DNA of 64,000 bases, from NCBI GenBank assembly GCA_964369385.1, contig CAYJEY010000002.1:1-64000 (forward strand), written 5' to 3'. The translations under genes were made by a program, and so were the position numbers. Origin of the DNA: CALVGQ01 sp964369385 (GTDB lineage: Bacteria > Bacillota_I > Bacilli_A > Erysipelotrichales > Erysipelotrichaceae). Below the pieces are notes generated by a model that was not told the origin of the DNA, did no database searches, and worked only from the letters and a program-made list of their open reading frames with translations. The first letter of the stretch is position 1. Every line of letters starts with the position of its first letter. Positions 58,777 to 64,000 of this stretch are shown one piece after another.

Positions 58777-61386
58777 TTGAATACAATCGTTGTTAATGCA
58801 TGGCAAGTAAATGATACAATGGCTTCACTATTAAATACGAAGAAATACATTACTGACCATCAAGTTTTAGCATTCTCAAGTTGGGTGGCATCACTTAGTC
58901 AAATTGAGTTGGGTGATTTTCCACTCTTTGATGCTTACAATCAAGTTGCAAGGATACGCTCTACCCTTACTGTTTGTAGCGAGTTATCCCAGCAACCTGC
59001 TTTTATTGAGCAAGTATATCGTTTTTATGAGTCCCTTATTGAGTATGATATTGACTTAAATACATTACCGACAACAACACCGCTTTATCGCGATTTAAAG
59101 CAGTGTTTAATGAGTTGTCAATCTATATATACGCCTTATCATCAAAGGTTAGAACTCCAAAACACACTGACTTCTCTATCTCATGTGCAAATTGATGAAC
59201 AGTGCTTTTCTAGTATTTCCCTTCAATCCCTTTCTCATACACTTCAAGATAGAGGTGCAGTCATTTTAAGACATGAAGTGAGTCGTGCTTCTCAAATTTC
59301 TTTTTATCATGCCCTTAACCTCCGTCAAGAAATTGAGGCTTGTGCTCAATATATCTTAAAGCATGATTTAATTGCAGAAGATATTAACATTGTCCTTTGT
59401 GACTACTCACAAGCACTACCTTTCTTACAAGTTATATTTGATTACTATCAAATTCCTTACTATCTGAGTAAAGAATCTACCCATTCTTTAGTTTGTCAGG
59501 CCTTCATCGATTTGACTAGCTTTTTACGTCATCCTCATCAAGAGACACTTAAGCCACTGCTCACAAGCGGGTTACTAAAGTCTATTGATGTGAATGCTAC
59601 ATTAGAATACATTGACTATTATGTCGAAAACTTAGACATTACGCTTGCTTCTACACATATTTCAGATATTGTGATGGAAACACCACTTGCTCAGTATGAA
59701 AAAGAGCGTCTATTGCAATTGGAGCAACAATACAACCACACAATTGAGCTTTTAAATGAACTTCTTCAAACATCTTTAAGTGAGTTTGTATTAGAACGTG
59801 CTTATGAGATTTGCCGACAAAGCACACTTGTGGAAGACCCCCAAGAATTCAATATCATGAAACAAATTCAAGCTCGTTTAAATGCAACGAAAACACCCGA
59901 TTTAAATGATGAACAAATCAACTGTGTGTTGTATGCAATTCAACAACTTCAAATTAATAAAAAAGAGACAATTAACCAAGGAATTTGTATCGGAGATTTA
60001 AATCGACCTTTAGCAAAGAGAAAGGTTGCCTTTATATTAAATGGCAACAGCAAGCATTTCCCAGGAAACTGCACATTAAGTGGCGTATTTGAGGAAGAAT
60101 ATGTTAAACAGATTCCTACTTTCCCATCAAAATTAGCACGCTCTAATTTTCACTTTACGAGTCGGCAATGGATTACTGCTTGTGCTGACCATTTAATTTT
60201 GAGCTATGCTACAAATACTTATGAAGGTAAAGGTTTAGAGTGCTCTCATGACATCAAAACAATTGCCAATCAACCAAGTGTTGCCTGGCCTTTACTGCAA
60301 AACAATCAGCTAAATCACCCTACTCATAAAATCACATCTGATTTAGCACAGCAACTTTATTTCAAAGAAGATGGTCTTCATGGTAGTATCTCTTCTTTTG
60401 AACGATTTTTTAGATGCCCTTATTCTTATTTTTTATATACCGGATTAAAGCTAAGGAAAACAAATCAAATACGCTTCAATCAAGCGCTTGTTGGTTCAAT
60501 TCAACATGCTGTTATTGAAAAAAGCATAGAAAAATATGGTCATCAATATGCTCAAATTGAAATCACTGAACTTCGTACTCTTGTCAAGGAACAATTCGAA
60601 GCAGCAGTCCACTTATTTACAAGTGAGCGCTATTTAAGCGAAATTGTTGTAGAGCGTTGCATCACAAGTTTATCAAAACAATTTGAATTTTTACGTCACT
60701 TTGAAGAACAAAGTAGCCTTACTCATCATGAAAGTGAAATGGAATTCAATATTACTTTGCTTGAGGATAGCCCTATTCCAATTCATATCAAAGGATTCAT
60801 TGATCGCATTGATTCCAATCACAATCACTTTAGAATTATCGATTTCAAATCTTCAAGTAAGTCAATTAGACTTTCTAAAGTTGAAGCTGGACTACAATTG
60901 CAACTTTTTACTTACTTGATTGCTGCTCAAAAAGTACTCAAAAAAGACCCTTTTGGTGCCTATTATTACTCACTTAAGCACAGCGACGTTAATTTAAGCG
61001 CTGCTAAACTAAGCCTTAGAACCTTTGAACTTGAATTCTTTGATGAAGATGAAAATTACGCTGCTTGGATAAAAAATCATCGCTTCAGTGGTAAAACAAC
61101 AGACGCCAATCAAGAAAATGATTTAAGTGGTAAGCACATCGTTGGTTGGAACGCTAAAGGTCCGACAAGCTCTCAACTTATTGATATGCAAGAAGTTACA
61201 AAAATTAGTGAAGATTTATACTTTGTGTTATCCCAACGCTTATTCCAAGGCGTAATTGATTGCACCCCTACTGAAGATGCATGTACATTCTGTGATTACA
61301 AAATGATTTGTCGTTACTTTGGTCAAAAATATAAGAAAAACATTACAAGTGAAGAAATTAGTGAGGAGCGTGAACGAAATGCCTAA
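58777..61386 (+). CDS. addB: AddB subunit of the AddAB helicase-nuclease
   Basis: 869 aa, about 300 shorter than Bacillus AddB. AddAB resects double-strand DNA ends for RecA loading. The C-terminal nuclease domain is intact: VGSIQHAVIE, GFIDRIDSN, IIDFKSS and the QLQLFTYL motif. The Fe-S cluster cysteines are visible: one in FFRCPYS, three in ACTFCDYKMIC. The N-terminus has no Walker A motif, unlike Bacillus AddB. The first in-frame TTG (58762) lies within the ribosome binding site, so I chose TTG 58777, which has GGAGGG 7 nt upstream. It overlaps addA by 8 nt. Confidence 0.92.
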   Translation: MNTIVVNAWQVNDTMASLLNTKKYITDHQVLAFSSWVASLSQIELGDFPLFDAYNQVARIRSTLTVCSELSQQPAFIEQVYRFYESLIEYDIDLNTLPTTTPLYRDLKQCLMSCQSIYTPYHQRLELQNTLTSLSHVQIDEQCFSSISLQSLSHTLQDRGAVILRHEVSRASQISFYHALNLRQEIEACAQYILKHDLIAEDINIVLCDYSQALPFLQVIFDYYQIPYYLSKESTHSLVCQAFIDLTSFLRHPHQETLKPLLTSGLLKSIDVNATLEYIDYYVENLDITLASTHISDIVMETPLAQYEKERLLQLEQQYNHTIELLNELLQTSLSEFVLERAYEICRQSTLVEDPQEFNIMKQIQARLNATKTPDLNDEQINCVLYAIQQLQINKKETINQGICIGDLNRPLAKRKVAFILNGNSKHFPGNCTLSGVFEEEYVKQIPTFPSKLARSNFHFTSRQWITACADHLILSYATNTYEGKGLECSHDIKTIANQPSVAWPLLQNNQLNHPTHKITSDLAQQLYFKEDGLHGSISSFERFFRCPYSYFLYTGLKLRKTNQIRFNQALVGSIQHAVIEKSIEKYGHQYAQIEITELRTLVKEQFEAAVHLFTSERYLSEIVVERCITSLSKQFEFLRHFEEQSSLTHHESEMEFNITLLEDSPIPIHIKGFIDRIDSNHNHFRIIDFKSSSKSIRLSKVEAGLQLQLFTYLIAAQKVLKKDPFGAYYYSLKHSDVNLSAAKLSLRTFELEFFDEDENYAAWIKNHRFSGKTTDANQENDLSGKHIVGWNAKGPTSSQLIDMQEVTKISEDLYFVLSQRLFQGVIDCTPTEDACTFCDYKMICRYFGQKYKKNITSEEISEERERNA

Positions 61387-64000
61387 ATGGAGTGAAGCCC
61401 AAACCCAAGCAATTGAACATGTAGGTAAGAATGTCGTCGTTTCTGCTTCTGCTGGTTCAGGAAAAACAGCTGTACTTACTGCCCGTATGGTAAAACGAAT
61501 TACCCAAGACAGAATTCCAGTGGAACAATTATTGGCAATGACTTTTACCGATGCTGCCGCAAGTGAAATGAAAGGTCGTCTTCATGCAGGCCTTGCTGAT
61601 GTTATTGCAACAACTACAGATGAAGAATTACGTGCTTATTGCAGTGACCAAATCGCCTTATTAGGGAGTGCTATGATTTGTACAATTCATTCATTTTGCC
61701 TTCAAATTATCAAGGAAAACTATTATGTCATTCAACTTCCCGTAGAGCAAATCAACAACATCTTTAGTGAGGAAGATATGTTGGCAATACATGAACAAGT
61801 GATGAAACAAACATTACAATCAATGCGCCATCAAGATGAACACATATTTCAAAGAGTAAGCGAACACTTTAGTGGACGTGCTGATAGTTTTGAAGAGTTG
61901 AAAAACACAATATCCAAAATGGTCAATACCGCGCTAAGCTTAGGTAATCCCCAAGCATTCTTTCAAACAATTTTAAATAAGGCTGCACCTCTTCCTCGTG
62001 GACAAGTAATGGATGAAGAACTTGCTTATTACTTCTTCTTACAGATACAATTGAGTTGCCTTAATTTGAAGTCTCTCCTTGAACAAATGCTTGAAGTTGC
62101 TGCAAGGGATGAGTTAGATGATGAAGTAATAGAGCAAGTGCAACTGAAACTGAATAAACTGCAAGTTATCTTCCCAGCCATCCAGAGCCATAACTACAAA
62201 GAAGTTGTGCGTATCCTAAGAAATAGTGCAAGTTCTAAAATTAAAACGGCAAAATCTGATGACTACAAAGATTTGCGGAAGCAAGTGAATGATACTTTTC
62301 AAAGCTTAGTCAGTGAGTATTTTGACTTCGATGATGTCCTTAATGACCAAAGTGATTTGTATCCCATTGTGCAGTTTTTATCTGAAGCAACACAGCTCTA
62401 TTTAAAGCTTTTAGAGAGTAAAAAGAAGGATCGTTGTGGAATTGACTTCAGTGATATGGAACACCTTGCTCATCGTATTTTAAGCGCCAATAATAAAGAA
62501 GTTGCCAAGCGCTACCAAGAGCGCTTTGCTGAAATTTTAGTAGATGAATTCCAAGATACAAATGATTTCCAAAATGAAATGATTGAAATGGTCTCACGTG
62601 GCAACAATATTTTCCGCGTAGGTGATATTAAGCAAAGTATTTATCGATTCCGTGGTGCTAAACCGCAGATTATGGCCGATTTAATGAAGAAGCAAGATGA
62701 AAATAACGACAGTATTGTCTTAAAACATAATTATCGTTCAAATCGTTCTATTGTTGAATTCAATAATGTTCTTTTTGAACGCCTCATGAATGTCCCAGGT
62801 TTAAATAATGAATTTAGTGAAAATGATGTCGCTGCAATTGGAACCCCTGGTCAAAATGATGATTATCAACTACCCGTTCAATTTTTACGAATTCAACCTC
62901 CTGAGATAAAGGGTGAAGATAAGATAAAAGAAACCAATCCCAAAGCTCATGTATTAGCTCATAAAATTTTAGAAATGGTTCAAAACTCTGAGTTCACAAA
63001 ATGGAGTGATTATTGTGTACTTGTACGATCTCATGCTATAAAAGACGAAATTCGTTTTGTCTTTGAAAGCTTAAATATCCCTTATACGACAACACTGACA
63101 ACCGGTCTATATAAAAGTTATTCAGTGAGTTGCCTTTGTGCTTTTCTTCAACTTGTGGAAAACCCTTCATTAAACATAGAATGTGTTAGTGTGCTAACTA
63201 CTTTTTATCAGTTGAGTGACGTTCAACTCGCCCATCTTCAAACAACCCGTGGTAAAAAAACATATCATCAAATCGCTTACGAACAATACCCGCAGTATCA
63301 AGAAGATATCCAGCGACTTCGTCTTCTTGCGAAAAGTGAGGGAGTTCTTCGCGTATTGCGAGAAATTCTTCAAATTAATGATTTTTACTGGTGTATGTTG
63401 AATAACCAAGAACGTGCGAATGTTGATTTATTTATGGAGAAAGCCATCTCTTTTTCCAAGCAAACCACAGGATTGAGTGCTTTTCTTAAGCAAGTGGAGC
63501 TTTGTTACGATCGGCCATCAAGCACTGCGGTTTCTGCAAGTAAAAGTGACAATGTTGTACAAATCACAACGATTCACCAATCCAAAGGATTGCAGTACCC
63601 TGTTGTCTTTTTTTGGAGTGGATCGCGAACACAAATTATGGATGAGTTAACTCCTTGTATGGTTGATGAACAACTCGGATTAGGACTTCATCATATTAGT
63701 TTACCTTATCGTTATAAACGTCCTACACTTGCTAGAAAAGCGATATCTACTAAAACAGCTCTAGAAGAATTTGCTGAGAATGTTCGTCTTTATTATGTTG
63801 CGCTCACTCGTGCTCAGAAACAAGCATTCATCCTTGACACTTCTGACATTGACTACATTCCTCAAGGTCTCAACTTATCCACATTCTTTAAACGCAAAGG
63901 TAGTACCGATGCTATTTTAACTGCAATGTTTCGTGTTCCTTTTGCCGGGTATCAAGAATGTTTTACCCCTCATGATTTTACATCCACATATGTGGCAAGT
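61379..64000 (+). CDS. addA: AddA helicase-nuclease subunit, 3' end outside window
   Basis: 874 codons without a stop up to the window end; AddA is usually about 1200 aa, so the C-terminal nuclease domain is missing. UvrD-type helicase motifs: ASAGSGKT (24-31), TFTDAAASEM (motif Ia), CTIHSFCL, VDEFQDTN (motif II), VGDIKQSIYRFRGA (III), HNYRSNRSI (IV), TTIHQSKGLQYPVV (V) and RLYYVALTRA (VI). It supplies the 3'-5' translocase of AddAB. The ATG lies inside the addB end, with AGGAG about 10 nt upstream. Confidence 0.96.
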   Translation, partial: MPKWSEAQTQAIEHVGKNVVVSASAGSGKTAVLTARMVKRITQDRIPVEQLLAMTFTDAAASEMKGRLHAGLADVIATTTDEELRAYCSDQIALLGSAMICTIHSFCLQIIKENYYVIQLPVEQINNIFSEEDMLAIHEQVMKQTLQSMRHQDEHIFQRVSEHFSGRADSFEELKNTISKMVNTALSLGNPQAFFQTILNKAAPLPRGQVMDEELAYYFFLQIQLSCLNLKSLLEQMLEVAARDELDDEVIEQVQLKLNKLQVIFPAIQSHNYKEVVRILRNSASSKIKTAKSDDYKDLRKQVNDTFQSLVSEYFDFDDVLNDQSDLYPIVQFLSEATQLYLKLLESKKKDRCGIDFSDMEHLAHRILSANNKEVAKRYQERFAEILVDEFQDTNDFQNEMIEMVSRGNNIFRVGDIKQSIYRFRGAKPQIMADLMKKQDENNDSIVLKHNYRSNRSIVEFNNVLFERLMNVPGLNNEFSENDVAAIGTPGQNDDYQLPVQFLRIQPPEIKGEDKIKETNPKAHVLAHKILEMVQNSEFTKWSDYCVLVRSHAIKDEIRFVFESLNIPYTTTLTTGLYKSYSVSCLCAFLQLVENPSLNIECVSVLTTFYQLSDVQLAHLQTTRGKKTYHQIAYEQYPQYQEDIQRLRLLAKSEGVLRVLREILQINDFYWCMLNNQERANVDLFMEKAISFSKQTTGLSAFLKQVELCYDRPSSTAVSASKSDNVVQITTIHQSKGLQYPVVFFWSGSRTQIMDELTPCMVDEQLGLGLHHISLPYRYKRPTLARKAISTKTALEEFAENVRLYYVALTRAQKQAFILDTSDIDYIPQGLNLSTFFKRKGSTDAILTAMFRVPFAGYQECFTPHDFTSTYVAS

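Overview
The window is a contiguous stretch of a low-GC Bacillota (Firmicutes) chromosome. The core gene clusters rapZ-yvcK(glmR)-whiA, uvrA-hprK-lgt/ppaX-trxB and addB-addA, the AGGAGG-type ribosome binding sites and the frequent TTG/GTG starts fit the Firmicutes. The gene content (DUF4860-type pilin cluster, BTAD regulator, giant adhesins, an Lgt-HAD fusion) suggests Erysipelotrichia or a neighbouring class. That placement is an impression from families, not a phylogeny.

Layout. 1-800 (-): gap, running off the left edge, with a consensus promoter. 1019-3511 (+): a ClpP-family protease and a CASTOR/POLLUX-type ion channel. 3545-20911 (-): one 17.4-kb gene for a 5788-residue secreted, sortase-anchored adhesin, divergent from a class B sortase (21084-21824, +). 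21947-31444 (-): a second giant surface protein (3165 aa) that ends in a triple-membrane-segment module instead of a sortase signal. 31599-37422 (-): an eight-gene operon coding for a transglutaminase-like lipoprotein, a PilC/GspF membrane protein, four small pilin-like proteins, a PilT-type ATPase and a BTAD regulator whose C-terminus looks like a decayed GGDEF domain. 37672-43380 (-): rapZ-yvcK-whiA followed by a small membrane protein, DUF2156, GNAT and alpha/beta-hydrolase genes. 43513-44691 (-): an iron-dependent alcohol dehydrogenase. 45025-45544 (+): a decayed ECF sigma factor gene. 45657-48989 (-): a third surface protein (1110 aa) with the same C-terminal membrane module as the second. 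49465-56007 (-): uvrA-hprK-lgt::ppaX-trxB-osmC. 56145-58552: a DUF4261 gene (-), a YitT-family membrane protein (+) and an unknown gene (-). 58777-64000 (+): addB and addA, the latter cut by the right edge.

How they fit together. About half of the window is devoted to cell-surface display: three secreted proteins with Ser/Thr-rich N-termini, one sortase, and an atypical type IV pilus-like operon. The most useful new observation is that the promoters of the pilus-like operon (37454-37506) and of the third surface protein (49077-49140) share one upstream architecture: GGTTAA, 8 nt, G(G/A)TTAA, 4 nt, then the -35 box and a 17-nt spacer to the -10. This suggests one common activator, and the BTAD protein encoded at the end of the pilus operon is an obvious candidate. 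Other points of note are the conserved non-sortase C-terminal anchor, EF-hand-like loops in the third surface protein, the Lgt-PpaX fusion downstream of hprK, and an AddB without the usual N-terminal Walker A motif. No tRNA, rRNA, CRISPR array or insertion sequence was recognised.
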